From positions 1 to 64,000 of the forward strand of contig UQZI01000002.1 of the NCBI GenBank assembly GCA_900545555.1: DNA of 64,000 nt. Reading direction: 5' to 3'. The notes beneath the pieces are model-generated. The model saw nothing but the letters and a program-made list of their open reading frames with translations. It did no database searches and was not told where the DNA came from. The translations under genes and the position numbers were made by a program. The stretch comes from an uncultured Collinsella sp. GTDB taxonomy: Bacteria; Actinomycetota; Coriobacteriia; Coriobacteriales; Coriobacteriaceae. Below are positions 53,056 to 61,823 of the stretch, piece by piece (position 1 is the stretch's first letter; every line of letters begins with the position of its first letter).

Positions 53056-53264
53056 TTGACCGAGACCCGCTCAAATGCTGCCCGTGCTGCGGCACAACCG
53101 AGCATCTGGCGCATTCCGCGTACCGTGCCCAGATTGGCGGCATATGGCAGTTCGTTTACTGCGCCTCGTGCGGGGCGCGCGGAGGCGGCGACCCGATGGA
53201 TGCCAGCGGCGCGCGCGACCAGTGGAACCGTGGGCCTATCCAGATACGGGCGGAGGTGGCCTGA
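53052..53264 (+). CDS. Lar-like zinc-finger protein
   Basis: 70 residues. CCPCCGTTEHL, VYCASCGARGGG and DASGARDQWNRG match the Lar/restriction-alleviation-type small phage zinc proteins (two CxxC pairs and an A-x-xxWN end). A role against host restriction is known for Lar itself only. Confidence 0.7.
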   Translation: MIDRDPLKCCPCCGTTEHLAHSAYRAQIGGIWQFVYCASCGARGGGDPMDASGARDQWNRGPIQIRAEVA

Positions 53265-53530
53265 TGGACACGATTGAGGACATCCTCGCGGACTGCAACG
53301 AGGTGTTCCGCTACGACGAGACGAGGCCGCAGGACCGCGCCCACGCGTACCTCAAGGAGCACAGGGTCTGCCGGGGTTGCGACGACACGGCCATGGAGCG
53401 CGCCGCCCAGGACATGATCGAGCGCGCCTACACGGTCGGGCGGATGGAGAGCAGCGAGGCGGTGGCGAGGGAGACCGCGCGCATCATCGCCGTGGGAATA
53501 GCGAAGGAGCTGGAGACTGATGTGCGATAA
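53264..53530 (+). CDS. Small phage protein, unknown
   Basis: 88 residues, helical and acidic, with CRGCDDTAMERAAQDMIERA. Coupled to the preceding gene by an overlapping ATG. Confidence 0.58.
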   Translation: MDTIEDILADCNEVFRYDETRPQDRAHAYLKEHRVCRGCDDTAMERAAQDMIERAYTVGRMESSEAVARETARIIAVGIAKELETDVR

Positions 53531-53813
53531 CGAACCTGGCAGCGGCTACAACCTCCCCGCCGGGTGCACCGACGCGGCAATCGACAGGCACTTCGGCGAG
53601 GGCAAGCCCACGTGCGCCGAGTGCAAGCGCATGGTCGAGTGCTGCTGCGACTACGGCATCTGCGAGGTCGAGTTCGACCGGGCGTACGCCGAGGAGTTCG
53701 GCACCGGCGACGCCGAGAACTCTAGCTTCGGGGCGATGTGGGCGCTCGAGTGGATACCGAACCACATGAGGGACATGCAGGAGGCGGCGTGCGAAACCTT
53801 CGAGAGCTACTAG
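53520..53813 (+). CDS. Cys-rich phage protein, unknown
   Basis: 97 residues with CAECKRMVECCCDYGIC, a likely metal-binding knot, then acidic helices. AAGGAGCTGGAG lies before the ATG. Confidence 0.6.
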   Translation: MCDNEPGSGYNLPAGCTDAAIDRHFGEGKPTCAECKRMVECCCDYGICEVEFDRAYAEEFGTGDAENSSFGAMWALEWIPNHMRDMQEAACETFESY

Positions 53814-53911
53814 CGCTGGCCCTTTTGGCGGCGGCCCTGCTGGCGGCATGGGCGTGGACGGTCCGCGCCCTCGCCGCAGGGCTCCTCCTGCTCGCATTCA
53901 TGGCACTATAG
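53789..53911 (+). CDS. Small membrane peptide (GTG start)
   Basis: 40 residues, nearly all hydrophobic (LLALALLAAALLAAWAWTVR, ALAAGLLLLAFMAL): one or two membrane helices. GCAGGAGGCGGC precedes the GTG. Nested over the end of the previous gene. Confidence 0.5.
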   Translation: MRNLRELLALALLAAALLAAWAWTVRALAAGLLLLAFMAL

Positions 53912-53920
53912 GAGGGACAC

Positions 53921-54049
53921 ATGATCGACTGGAAGAGGGCGGGCGGATGCCTGCTCATCATCGCGGCATGCCTCGTCATAGACGCGGCGGCGGTGGCCGT
54001 GATGTTCAAGATGCTGCTGGCGCTGTCGGCGGCGATTGGAGTGGGATAG
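53921..54049 (+). CDS. Small membrane peptide
   Basis: 42 residues. A short charged start (MIDWKRAGG) and two hydrophobic stretches (CLLIIAACLVIDAAAVAVMF). GGAGGGACAC precedes the ATG. Its TAG touches the next ATG. Confidence 0.55.
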   Translation: MIDWKRAGGCLLIIAACLVIDAAAVAVMFKMLLALSAAIGVG

Positions 54050-54223
54050 ATGGACAACGGTAAACAGTACGACCAGCACAGGGTTGAGCAGGGAATCACG
54101 GCGGCGCTCAAGGCCTTCGAGCTGCTGGGCCTCACGCCGCTGGAGATATTCCAGGCGGCCCGCAGCATCAGCCTGGGCGTGGCCGCCAAGGCCAAGGCCG
54201 AGAGCGGGAGGCGCGAGCTGTGA
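54050..54223 (+). CDS. Small phage protein, unknown
   Basis: 57 residues, helical (ITAALKAFELLGLTPLEIFQ, AARSISLGVAAKAKAESGR). Starts on the base after the previous TAG and overlaps the HNH gene. Function unknown. Confidence 0.55.
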   Translation: MDNGKQYDQHRVEQGITAALKAFELLGLTPLEIFQAARSISLGVAAKAKAESGRREL

Positions 54224-54600
54224 GCGTGTACTGCCCGCACTGCGGCCGCACGCATCCCGAGGGCCAGCGCTGCCCGTGCAGGCCGAGGCCAAAGCGCAGG
54301 CCTACGGAGGGCGACGCCACGAGGGCCGAGCGCGAGCCATGGCGCACCGAGTACTCGTCGAGCGCGTACCGCAAGGCGAGGCAGAGGGCCATCGGCAGGC
54401 AGCTCGGAAGGTGCGCCGACTGCGGCAGGGTGTGCGCGGAGTATCGCGACGGCCGCTGGTACACGGCGGGCATGGGCGGCGAGGTGGACCACGGCCGCGC
54501 GCTGTGCGAGGGCGGCGGCAGCGAGGTGGAGAACCTCACGCTAAGGTGCAAGAGCTGCCACAAGAAGCGCGATGATGCACGCAGGGCGGCGAACAGATAG
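54220..54600 (+). CDS. HNH endonuclease
   Basis: 126 residues, GTG start. A zinc knuckle (YCPHCGRTHPEGQRCPC) then the HNH site: CADCGRVC, GEVDHGRALCEGGGSEVENL and CKSCHKKRD. In many cos phages an HNH enzyme encoded beside the terminase is needed for DNA packaging. Confidence 0.85.
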   Translation: MSVYCPHCGRTHPEGQRCPCRPRPKRRPTEGDATRAEREPWRTEYSSSAYRKARQRAIGRQLGRCADCGRVCAEYRDGRWYTAGMGGEVDHGRALCEGGGSEVENLTLRCKSCHKKRDDARRAANR

Positions 54601-54611
54601 CTTTTATGCAT

Positions 54612-54647
54612 AAGGGTGTGGCCTCGGACGGGGCTGCACCCCTTTTT
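54612..54647 (+). terminator. Probable terminator of the early transcript
   Basis: AAGGGTG faces CACCCCTT with one bulge and TTTTT follows. The flanks repeat TTTTATGCA on both sides (54602 and 54643). Confidence 0.55.
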
Positions 54648-54651
54648 ATGC

Positions 54652-54841
54652 ACGGCCCCCTACCCCCTCGGAAAATCGGGTTTCTTTCCCCCTACCCCGC
54701 GCGCCCCTACCCCGCGCGTTTCGCCACGAAATTGGAGGCCGGTGGGGTTCAGTGCAACGCCAAGGCGAGGTGAAATCGCAACGCTAAATCTCACGGCACG
54801 CCTATGCTCCCCATCACGACACGCCGGAAGGGGACGCGACA
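54652..54841. other. Gap before the methyltransferase; possible packaging-site region
   Basis: 190 bp with C-rich direct repeats (CCCCTACCCCGCGCG twice near 54690-54717). No gene. Phage cos sites usually lie between the HNH and terminase genes, so this is one candidate; nothing in the sequence proves it. Confidence 0.35.
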
Positions 54842-56173
54842 ATGCGCGAAAACGAACTGAAAATCGAGGAAATCGAGATTGACTCGCTCGTTCCGTACGA
54901 GAACAACGCGAAGAAGCACACGAGGGAGCAGATAGACGCCGTCGAGGCCTCAATCAAGGAATTCGGCTTCAGAAACCCCGTTATCGTCTGGCGAAACGCG
55001 GACGGCCTGCCGGAGGTCGTGGCCGGGCACGCGCGAATTACCGCAGCGAAGAACCTCGGGATGAAGAAGGTCCCGTGCGTCGCGTGCGACGACCTAAGCG
55101 ATGCCCAGAGGCGCGCGCTCACGCTCGTCGACAACCAGACGACCATGATGACCGGGTGGGACGAGGACCTCCTCGCCTACGAGCTGGACGTCCTCGCGGA
55201 CGAATTTGACATGGGCGACTTCGGCTTCTCCGAGGAACTCGAGCCGGACGGCCTAAGCGCCGTAGAGGAGGACGACCCCGAGCCGGAGGTCACTATCTGC
55301 AGGGCAAAGCGCGGCGACGTCTTCGTTTTGGGAAACCACCGCGTGATGTGCGGAGACTCGACATGCCCTGAAGACGTCGAGAAGCTATGCGGGGGGGGTC
55401 TCGCGGACATGATCTTGACCGACCCGCCCTATAACGTCGCGCTCGGCCAGCACATGAGGCCATCGGAGAAAAAACAGCTCCAGCGCAGAACGGACGGCCT
55501 CGTAATCGACAACGACGAGTTCGAAGACGAGAAGCAATTCGAGGAGTTCCTGCACACAGCGCTGAACGCGGTCGTGCCCCATCTGAAGGAAGGCGGCGCG
55601 GTCTACACGTGGCTCGCGGTGATGCACATGCCAGCGTTCGCCTCGGCCCTCGCGCGCGCCGGAATCATGTGCAAGCAGATGCTTATATGGGTCAAGAACA
55701 CATTCGTGCTCGGCCATCAGGACTACCAGTGGCGTCACGAGGGATGCCTCTATGGATGGAAACCCGGAGCCGCGCACTACTTCACGGACAGCCGCTCCGA
55801 GTCGACGGTCTACGAGGACCTCGGCAAAGACCCGCACAAGATGAGCAAGGCAGAGCTCATCGAGATGGTCGAGGCGATGTCAGGCGACAGCGTGGCGACG
55901 GACGTGCTCCGCTACGACAAGCCGTCGCGCAACGAGGACCACCCGACCATGAAGCCGGTAAAGCTGTTCGCATACCAGATGCGCAACTCGAGCCGCAAGG
56001 GCGAGACGGTGCTCGACCCGTTCGGCGGCAGCGGCACCTCCGTGATAGCGGCCGAGCAGATGGGTCGCAGGTGCCTGTGCATGGAGCTAGACCCGCACTA
56101 CTGCGACGTGATCATAACGAGATGGGAGAACATGACGGGCCGCGAGGCGGTCCTCGAGACGGGGGAAGTTTGA
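54842..56173 (+). CDS. ParB-N / DNA methyltransferase fusion
   Basis: 443 residues. A ParB-like N-terminus (about 8-100: SLVPYENNAKKHTREQIDAV, VVAGHARITAAKNLGMKKVP) is joined to a class beta N6-adenine or N4-cytosine methyltransferase with the catalytic DPPY (194-197) and the cofactor loop VLDPFGGSGTSVIAAEQMG near residue 395. Common next to terminase in phages; it probably protects phage DNA from restriction or marks it. Confidence 0.9.
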   Translation: MRENELKIEEIEIDSLVPYENNAKKHTREQIDAVEASIKEFGFRNPVIVWRNADGLPEVVAGHARITAAKNLGMKKVPCVACDDLSDAQRRALTLVDNQTTMMTGWDEDLLAYELDVLADEFDMGDFGFSEELEPDGLSAVEEDDPEPEVTICRAKRGDVFVLGNHRVMCGDSTCPEDVEKLCGGGLADMILTDPPYNVALGQHMRPSEKKQLQRRTDGLVIDNDEFEDEKQFEEFLHTALNAVVPHLKEGGAVYTWLAVMHMPAFASALARAGIMCKQMLIWVKNTFVLGHQDYQWRHEGCLYGWKPGAAHYFTDSRSESTVYEDLGKDPHKMSKAELIEMVEAMSGDSVATDVLRYDKPSRNEDHPTMKPVKLFAYQMRNSSRKGETVLDPFGGSGTSVIAAEQMGRRCLCMELDPHYCDVIITRWENMTGREAVLETGEV

Positions 56174-56469
56174 TAAAGAGATGCGAGTCATGCGGGCGCG
56201 AGTTCCAGGCGAAGAGGAGCACCGCCCGATTCTGCTGCTCGACGTGCCGCAGCCACGCATACAGGGGCTACGCCTACGTGGGCGAGCTTCAGCCTCCTGC
56301 ACCAAACGCCGCCATGAGCGACGACGAGGTGCTCGAGGTCATCCAGCGAGCGCACGTCGCCGCCTCGGACATGTCCCGCGCATCCCTCATGACCGCCGCC
56401 CCGCTGTGCCTGTCCCTGAAAAAGGCAGCCAAGAAGATGGAGGACGCGCTGCGGGGTGAGGGCCTGTGA
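56170..56469 (+). CDS. Zinc-ribbon protein before the terminase genes
   Basis: 99 residues, TTG start overlapping the methyltransferase stop. CESCGREFQAKRSTARFCCS and TCRSHAYRGYAY form a zinc knuckle; the rest is helical. The TTG is chosen because the first Cys pair is near the start; the ribosome site is GGGGGAAG. Confidence 0.6.
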   Translation: MIKRCESCGREFQAKRSTARFCCSTCRSHAYRGYAYVGELQPPAPNAAMSDDEVLEVIQRAHVAASDMSRASLMTAAPLCLSLKKAAKKMEDALRGEGL

Positions 56470-57011
56470 AGGGTGCCAAGCCGAAGCACGACGCCATCCG
56501 GCGCGGGATAACCGACGCATACGGGCTCGCGGCGAAGACCGACGCCGCCGGAGTCCTCATGCCCGAGGACATCGCCCTCGACCCCGTCCAGAGCGAGATA
56601 TGGGCGTGGCTGTGCCCGCCGGTGAACAGCTTCTCCGAGCAGGACATACCGACCCTGCGCCTCCTCACCTACTGGCACGCCGTGGCCGAGCAGGCGCAGC
56701 AGGCCATCCACAGCGAGGACGGCCGCATAAACATCTTCGACAAGATCGGCGTGAAGCCCTATAAGACACCGGATGGGAGGGAGGTCCCGCTCGTGCGCAA
56801 GAACCCGGCACTGACAATCCTCAAGGAGGCATCGAGCGAGATTCGCGCCCTGTCCGACATGCTCGGCCTGTCGCCGCTCGCGCGCTCGCGCATCGGCCTC
56901 ATGGACGCAACGACGGTCAAGACCGCAGCGGACACGGCGTCGATGTTCCGCTCAATCGACGCGGCCTACGAGCTGCCAGCGGAGGTAGTCGATGTATCGG
57001 ACGCCGACTAG
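56466..57011 (+). CDS. terS: Terminase small subunit (P27-like)
   Basis: 181 residues, GTG start. Helical, with PTLRLLTYWHAVAEQAQQAI, KNPALTILKEASSEIRALSD and MLGLSPLARSRIGL, the typical end of P27-type small terminases. It recognises the packaging site and overlaps the large subunit gene by 20 bp. Confidence 0.82.
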   Translation: MKGAKPKHDAIRRGITDAYGLAAKTDAAGVLMPEDIALDPVQSEIWAWLCPPVNSFSEQDIPTLRLLTYWHAVAEQAQQAIHSEDGRINIFDKIGVKPYKTPDGREVPLVRKNPALTILKEASSEIRALSDMLGLSPLARSRIGLMDATTVKTAADTASMFRSIDAAYELPAEVVDVSDAD

Positions 57012-58464
57012 CTACACGCGCGAGGGCCTCGTCATGGCGCGCGACTATGAGCGCTGCTTCACCTCGATGTGCCGCCACGTCGCCAACGACTCCTACTACG
57101 CGCAGCCCTTCTATCTGGAGGAGTTCCAGCGCGAGAATATCTGGAAACCGCTCTTCGCCTCGGGCAAGATGACCGCCAGGGGCTTCAAGCGCAAGTACCG
57201 CCGCGCCATCATCGGCCTGCCCTCTGGCTACGGCAAGTCCGAGACGTGCGCCGGAATCCTCCTCACCGTGGCCACCATGGAGCCGGTACACAACGGCCAG
57301 TACGGAATGGTGGCGTCGTCGAAGGACCAGATCCGCAACGTCTACGAGAAGATCTGCACGATGATCAAGCTCAACTCGACGTGGCGCGAGCAGTGGGACA
57401 TCGGGAAGAACATCATCACGCACAAGGAGACCAACGCGAAAATCATGATTCTGCCGAACACGGCGGACGCGCTGGAGTCGTGGCACTTCAACTTCCTGAT
57501 ATTCGACGAGCTGCACACCTACCCGGACTCGAAGGTATGGGACGCCGGGGTCAAGGGACAGAAGGTCCTGTGGAACCCGCTTACCGTGGGAATCACCACG
57601 GCCGGGGACAAGCGCGAGGGTTTCCTCTGGGAGATGTACAGCGACAAGGCGCGCCGAGACCCCGGCATGTACCTGTACTGGCTGGGCCTCGACGACAGCG
57701 ACGACATCGAGAAGCGCGCCGACTGGGAGAAGATCATGGTGGCCTCGTGGGTCAACTGGGAGAGCATCGAGGACCAGAGGGGCATGGCCGCATCCGCCCG
57801 CCAGTTCGAGCGCTACACGGCCAACCGATTCCCCAAGGACAACGACGCCTACTCGGTCTTCAAGGCCCCGCAGCTCGACCGCTGCGAGCGCGGCACCAAC
57901 AGGTTCGACTTCAACAAGCCGTGGACGCTCGGAATCGACGGCGCAACGGCGGGCGACAGTTTCGCGATAGTCGCGTACCAGAAGCGCAAGACCAAGAAGG
58001 GGAAGACCGTCTGCCTCACCAAGGAGTGGGTGTTCGACACCCCCGACGAGGAGACGGGCCACTACGACTTCGAGCAGATAACCCAGCTCATCGCCGGGCT
58101 GTGCTCGGAGCACTGGCCGCAGGTCGTCGGAATCGACCCCAACCGCCTTATCGTCATGAACTCGCGCCTGCGCGACGTGTACGGAATCGAGACGGTCTCG
58201 TTCCCCCAGAACAACGCGACGATGTGCCAGGCCACGTCAATCGTCGTGAACGAGGTCAAGGCCGGGGAGCTGCGCCTGCGCGGCTGCCCAAAGCTCCGCT
58301 CGCATCTGGCCAACACCGTCGAGATGGAGCGCGAGCCGTACGGCATGCGCTTCGGCAAGGACTCCAAGAAGTCCAAAATCGACGCGGCCATCGCGCTGGC
58401 CATCGCGGCCCTCGCATACGACAAGCTGGTGAGCGGCACGGAGTCCTACGTGCCCGTCAGCTAA
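56992..58464 (+). CDS. terL: Terminase large subunit
   Basis: 490 residues. Walker A GLPSGYGKSETCAGIL (75-90), Walker B NFLIFDELHTYPDS (about 165-178), and the nuclease acidic site TLGIDGATAGDSFAIV. Packages DNA into the prohead. Length and motifs match HK97-type siphophage terminases. Confidence 0.93.
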   Translation: MYRTPTSYTREGLVMARDYERCFTSMCRHVANDSYYAQPFYLEEFQRENIWKPLFASGKMTARGFKRKYRRAIIGLPSGYGKSETCAGILLTVATMEPVHNGQYGMVASSKDQIRNVYEKICTMIKLNSTWREQWDIGKNIITHKETNAKIMILPNTADALESWHFNFLIFDELHTYPDSKVWDAGVKGQKVLWNPLTVGITTAGDKREGFLWEMYSDKARRDPGMYLYWLGLDDSDDIEKRADWEKIMVASWVNWESIEDQRGMAASARQFERYTANRFPKDNDAYSVFKAPQLDRCERGTNRFDFNKPWTLGIDGATAGDSFAIVAYQKRKTKKGKTVCLTKEWVFDTPDEETGHYDFEQITQLIAGLCSEHWPQVVGIDPNRLIVMNSRLRDVYGIETVSFPQNNATMCQATSIVVNEVKAGELRLRGCPKLRSHLANTVEMEREPYGMRFGKDSKKSKIDAAIALAIAALAYDKLVSGTESYVPVS

Positions 58465-58506
58465 TCTCACGCGGCCCATACGATGCCCCCGACAGAAAGG
58501 GGACGT

Positions 58507-59772
58507 ATGGGACGTTTCTACGACATGTTCTACAAGAGGGAGCCGGTGCAGGACGTCGTGCACGTCACGCTGCCGCCCGGCTTCGCCACGCCGCACGGAT
58601 ACGGCGCGCTCATGTCCATCGACTTCGCCGCCTGCGAGCAGACCAAGGCGCGCAGCATGGCCAGCCTCCCGTTCTCGGTGATGCAGGCCGGGCGCGACGG
58701 CCACAAGCGGCTCGACAACCACCCGCTGGCCAAGATTCTAAACGGCATGGCCAACGAGGAAATGACCGCAGCGAAGCTCATGGACTGGACCGTGCTGCGC
58801 CGCGACACCTTCGGCAACGCCTACTGGTACGTCGAGTGGTTCAAGGGAAAGCCGGTGGCGATCTGGCCCATCACGGCCAGCGTGATGCACGACTACGACA
58901 AGCACGCGCCCAGGGGAAGGCGCACGCGCTACTACGTCTCGCCGGGTGACGACCACGTGCCCGCCGGGTGGTACTTCCCAGACGAGGTCGTGAACATCTC
59001 CACGCACATTACCAAGGACGGCGTGAAGGGCATCTCCCTCGCGCGCCTCGCGGCCGAGGAGATCGGCCTGTCCATCGACCTCGAGCGCTTCTACCGCTCC
59101 ATGCTCCACAACGGAAACCACCAGCTCGGCCACGTCGAGGTGCCCGAGGGCCGCATGGACGAGAAGGACCTGAAGGCACTCCGCGCCGCCGTGGACGCCA
59201 AGAGCGGCGTTGCCGAGGCGGGCCGCGCGCCCATCTTCGGCTACGGGGCCAAGTGGGTGACGGACCAGCAGACGATGAAGGACGCATCCGTTATCGAGCA
59301 GCAGAAATGGGTGCTCCATCAGGTCTGCCGCGCCTGCAACGTGCCCCCGTGGAAGGTCTACGACAGCGAGGGGGCCACGTACAACGGCGGCCAGCAGATG
59401 CGAATCGACTACGTGACCGACACCATCACGCCGGACGTGCGCGACCTCGAGATGGCGCTGCAGCCGGTCCTCGACGCCTGCTACCAGCGCAACGCCAAGG
59501 CCAAGTTCAAGCTGAACGGCCTGATGCGCGGAGACGACGCCGCCCGCACGCAGTACTACCGCGAGCTCGGCTACTTCGGCGCGATCACCCGCGCGGACGT
59601 GCGCGACCTCGAGGACATGGAACCCGTCGAGGGCATCGACCAGCCGCTGTTCCCGCTCAACTACGGCACCGTCAACGGTGACGGCACCGTGAACGTATTC
59701 AACGCAGACAAGCCGAACGGCACAGCCGACGGCACGCAGGAAGGGGCAACGAATGTTCCGAATCAAGAATGA
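58507..59772 (+). CDS. Phage portal protein (HK97 type)
   Basis: 421 residues. LPFSVMQAGRDGHKRLDNHP, DWTVLRRDTFGNAYWYVEWF, HITKDGVKGISLARLAAEEI and VWVLHQVCRACNVPPWKVYD-like stretch are typical of HK97 portals. ATG at 58507 after GAAAGGGGACGT. The end overlaps the protease gene by 20 bp. Confidence 0.92.
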   Translation: MGRFYDMFYKREPVQDVVHVTLPPGFATPHGYGALMSIDFAACEQTKARSMASLPFSVMQAGRDGHKRLDNHPLAKILNGMANEEMTAAKLMDWTVLRRDTFGNAYWYVEWFKGKPVAIWPITASVMHDYDKHAPRGRRTRYYVSPGDDHVPAGWYFPDEVVNISTHITKDGVKGISLARLAAEEIGLSIDLERFYRSMLHNGNHQLGHVEVPEGRMDEKDLKALRAAVDAKSGVAEAGRAPIFGYGAKWVTDQQTMKDASVIEQQKWVLHQVCRACNVPPWKVYDSEGATYNGGQQMRIDYVTDTITPDVRDLEMALQPVLDACYQRNAKAKFKLNGLMRGDDAARTQYYRELGYFGAITRADVRDLEDMEPVEGIDQPLFPLNYGTVNGDGTVNVFNADKPNGTADGTQEGATNVPNQE

Positions 59773-60439
59773 GGCCGAGAAGGCCACCGTGTACCTCTAC
59801 GGCACCATCGGCAGCGACTTCTGGTCCTCCGAGGAGTCAAACACGGCCAAGAACTTCGCCAGGGAGCTTGACGGCCTGAAGGGCAAGCCCGTCGACATCC
59901 GCATCGACTCCCTGGGCGGCGACGTCTACGAGGGCTTCGCCATCGCCTCGGCCATCCAGCGCTACAAGGGCGAGACCACGGCGCACATCGACGGCATCGC
60001 CGCATCGGCGGCCTCCTATATCGCAATGATGGCCGACAAGGTCGTCATGAGCAGCTTCGCCCAGCTGATGATCCACGACGCATGGACCTATGCGCAGGGC
60101 AACGCGCAGGAGCTGGCCGACGTCGTCGCGCAGCTCGCCGCGCTCGACTCCACCATCGCCGGAATCATCTCCGCGCGCTCCGGCATGGAGCTGGCCGACG
60201 TCAAGAAGGCCATGGACGAGGAGACGTGGTACACGGCCGACGAGGCGCTCGAACTCGGCCTCGTCGACGAGAAGGTGGCCACCGAGAAGCGCGTGGCCGA
60301 CGCGCTCGACCGCACGCTCATGGGCCGCTTCAAGCACGCGCCCGACGACGCAATCGAAAAATCTCACGCCGTGGATACAGTCGCCCGGAGCGAGGAGGGC
60401 TTCGTCCTCCTCGGCAACCACGTCTACCGTAAGGAGTAA
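59753..60439 (+). CDS. ClpP-like prohead protease
   Basis: 228 residues. Serine protease of the ClpP fold: RIDSLGGDVYEGFAIASAI, nucleophile Ser in GIAASAASYIAMMADKVVM, His in QLMIHDAWTYAQGN. It processes the capsid N-terminal scaffold during head maturation. The C-terminal 35 residues are not part of the fold. Confidence 0.93.
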   Translation: MFRIKNEAEKATVYLYGTIGSDFWSSEESNTAKNFARELDGLKGKPVDIRIDSLGGDVYEGFAIASAIQRYKGETTAHIDGIAASAASYIAMMADKVVMSSFAQLMIHDAWTYAQGNAQELADVVAQLAALDSTIAGIISARSGMELADVKKAMDEETWYTADEALELGLVDEKVATEKRVADALDRTLMGRFKHAPDDAIEKSHAVDTVARSEEGFVLLGNHVYRKE

Positions 60440-60441
60440 GC

Positions 60442-61545
60442 ATGCCGCTCAATTCCAAGCAGCTCTGGCAGGAGCGCAGCCGCCTCGCCGAGGAGCAGCA
60501 CAAGGCCGCCGATTCCGGCGACCAGAACAAGGCCCTCATCATCGAGGGCCAGATTCAGCAGCTCGACCTGACCCTCGAGCACGTCATCGAGGAGGAGGAC
60601 GCCGCCCGCAACGCGCCCGCCCCCAAGGTCCCCACGCCCAAGGCGTCCTTCGCCGAGCGCATCCTCGGCCCGCGCGACGAGTTCCGAGGCCTCTACCGTG
60701 GCTTCAAGAACGAGGCCACCGTCGTCACCGTCGGCGCGCCCACCGAGATCGAGCTGACCCTCGACCCGAAGCCCGACAGCCTGTTCGGCAGCTTCGCCGA
60801 CACGCTGCGCGAGACCCCCGCCACCGGCTCCGTCACCTACAAGCAGCGCTCCACACAGACGGGCATGCCCGCCACATGGGGCGGCGTGGTCGACGGCACA
60901 TCCGCAGCCAAGGCCAAGGTCCTGTACTCCTACAAGGACGCCGTGGCCAACAAGGAGACCCTCGCCGGATACGTCCCCGTCTCGGAGGACACGCTCAAGG
61001 ACTACGACGAGCTTTTGAGCATCATCCAGCACGACCTCCTGCTCGACCTGAACAGCGTCACCGACGACCACATGTTCAGCGGCAACAACTCCACCGGCAT
61101 CGTCGGCATCAAGAACACCACCGGCATCCTCGAGTTCGAGGAGCACGTCGGCGGCCTGTACTACGAGGCCATCCGCAAGATGCGCACCAAGGTCATGCTG
61201 ACCGCCAAGCGCGTCCCGACCCACGTGCTCGTCTCCCCGATCATCAAGCAGGAAATCGACCTGTACAAGACCGAGACCGGCCTGTACCAGTCCATCACCG
61301 GCGACGTGCTCTGGGGCATGAAGGTCGTCGAAGACCCGAACTGCGACGGCCTGCTCGTGTACGACTCCTACGCAGCCGAGCGCCGCTCCATCCACGGCAC
61401 TACGGTCGACGTCGATCGCGTCAACGACCAGTTCATCCACAACGAGCTGTGCATCCGCGCCGAGCACACCAAGGCGCTGCAGGTCCGCTACCCCGACGCC
61501 TTCTGCTACGCCTCCAAGATGAACCTCGACACCGCAGTGGCGTAA
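60442..61545 (+). CDS. Major capsid protein (HK97 fold)
   Basis: 367 residues. A coiled-coil delta domain (about 1-70: QERSRLAEEQHKAADSGDQN, QIQQLDLTLEHVIEEE) that the upstream protease should remove, then the HK97 core (YVPVSEDTLKDYDELLSIIQ, LLLDLNSVTDDHMFSGN, GIVGIKNTTGI). TAAGGAGTAAGC precedes the ATG. Confidence 0.94.
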   Translation: MPLNSKQLWQERSRLAEEQHKAADSGDQNKALIIEGQIQQLDLTLEHVIEEEDAARNAPAPKVPTPKASFAERILGPRDEFRGLYRGFKNEATVVTVGAPTEIELTLDPKPDSLFGSFADTLRETPATGSVTYKQRSTQTGMPATWGGVVDGTSAAKAKVLYSYKDAVANKETLAGYVPVSEDTLKDYDELLSIIQHDLLLDLNSVTDDHMFSGNNSTGIVGIKNTTGILEFEEHVGGLYYEAIRKMRTKVMLTAKRVPTHVLVSPIIKQEIDLYKTETGLYQSITGDVLWGMKVVEDPNCDGLLVYDSYAAERRSIHGTTVDVDRVNDQFIHNELCIRAEHTKALQVRYPDAFCYASKMNLDTAVA

Positions 61546-61554
61546 GGAGGAGCC

Positions 61555-61821
61555 ATGGAAACCTACACCTCACCAAAGCGCGTCGTGCGAGACGGCCACC
61601 TGGTCGCCTTCGAGGGCGAAGTCATGTCCGCCGACGAGGCCGTGCGACGCGGCCTCGCCATCGAGGCCGTCAAGGCCCCAGAGCCGCAGGCCGAGGACCT
61701 GACCGTCAAAGAGATCAAGGCCAAGCTCGACGCCGAGGGCATCGAGTACCCCAAGGCGGCCAAGAAGGAAGAGCTTCTGGCGCTCCTCGAGGCCGACCTC
61801 TACGACGACGAGGAGGAGTAG
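61555..61821 (+). CDS. HeH/LEM-domain head protein
   Basis: 88 residues. The C-terminal half, LTVKEIKAKLDAEGIEYPKA and AKKEELLALLEADL, is a HeH/LEM-like helix-extension-helix found in phage head-region proteins and Rho. CGTAAGGAGGAGCC precedes the ATG. Confidence 0.72.
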   Translation: METYTSPKRVVRDGHLVAFEGEVMSADEAVRRGLAIEAVKAPEPQAEDLTVKEIKAKLDAEGIEYPKAAKKEELLALLEADLYDDEEE

Positions 61822-61823
61822 CG

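Noticed and set aside
60090..61820. Very long plus-strand frame across protease and capsid genes
   Set aside because: Only its last part (from 61824) is a gene. The rest is out of frame with well-recognised phage proteins and is Arg/Pro/His-rich.
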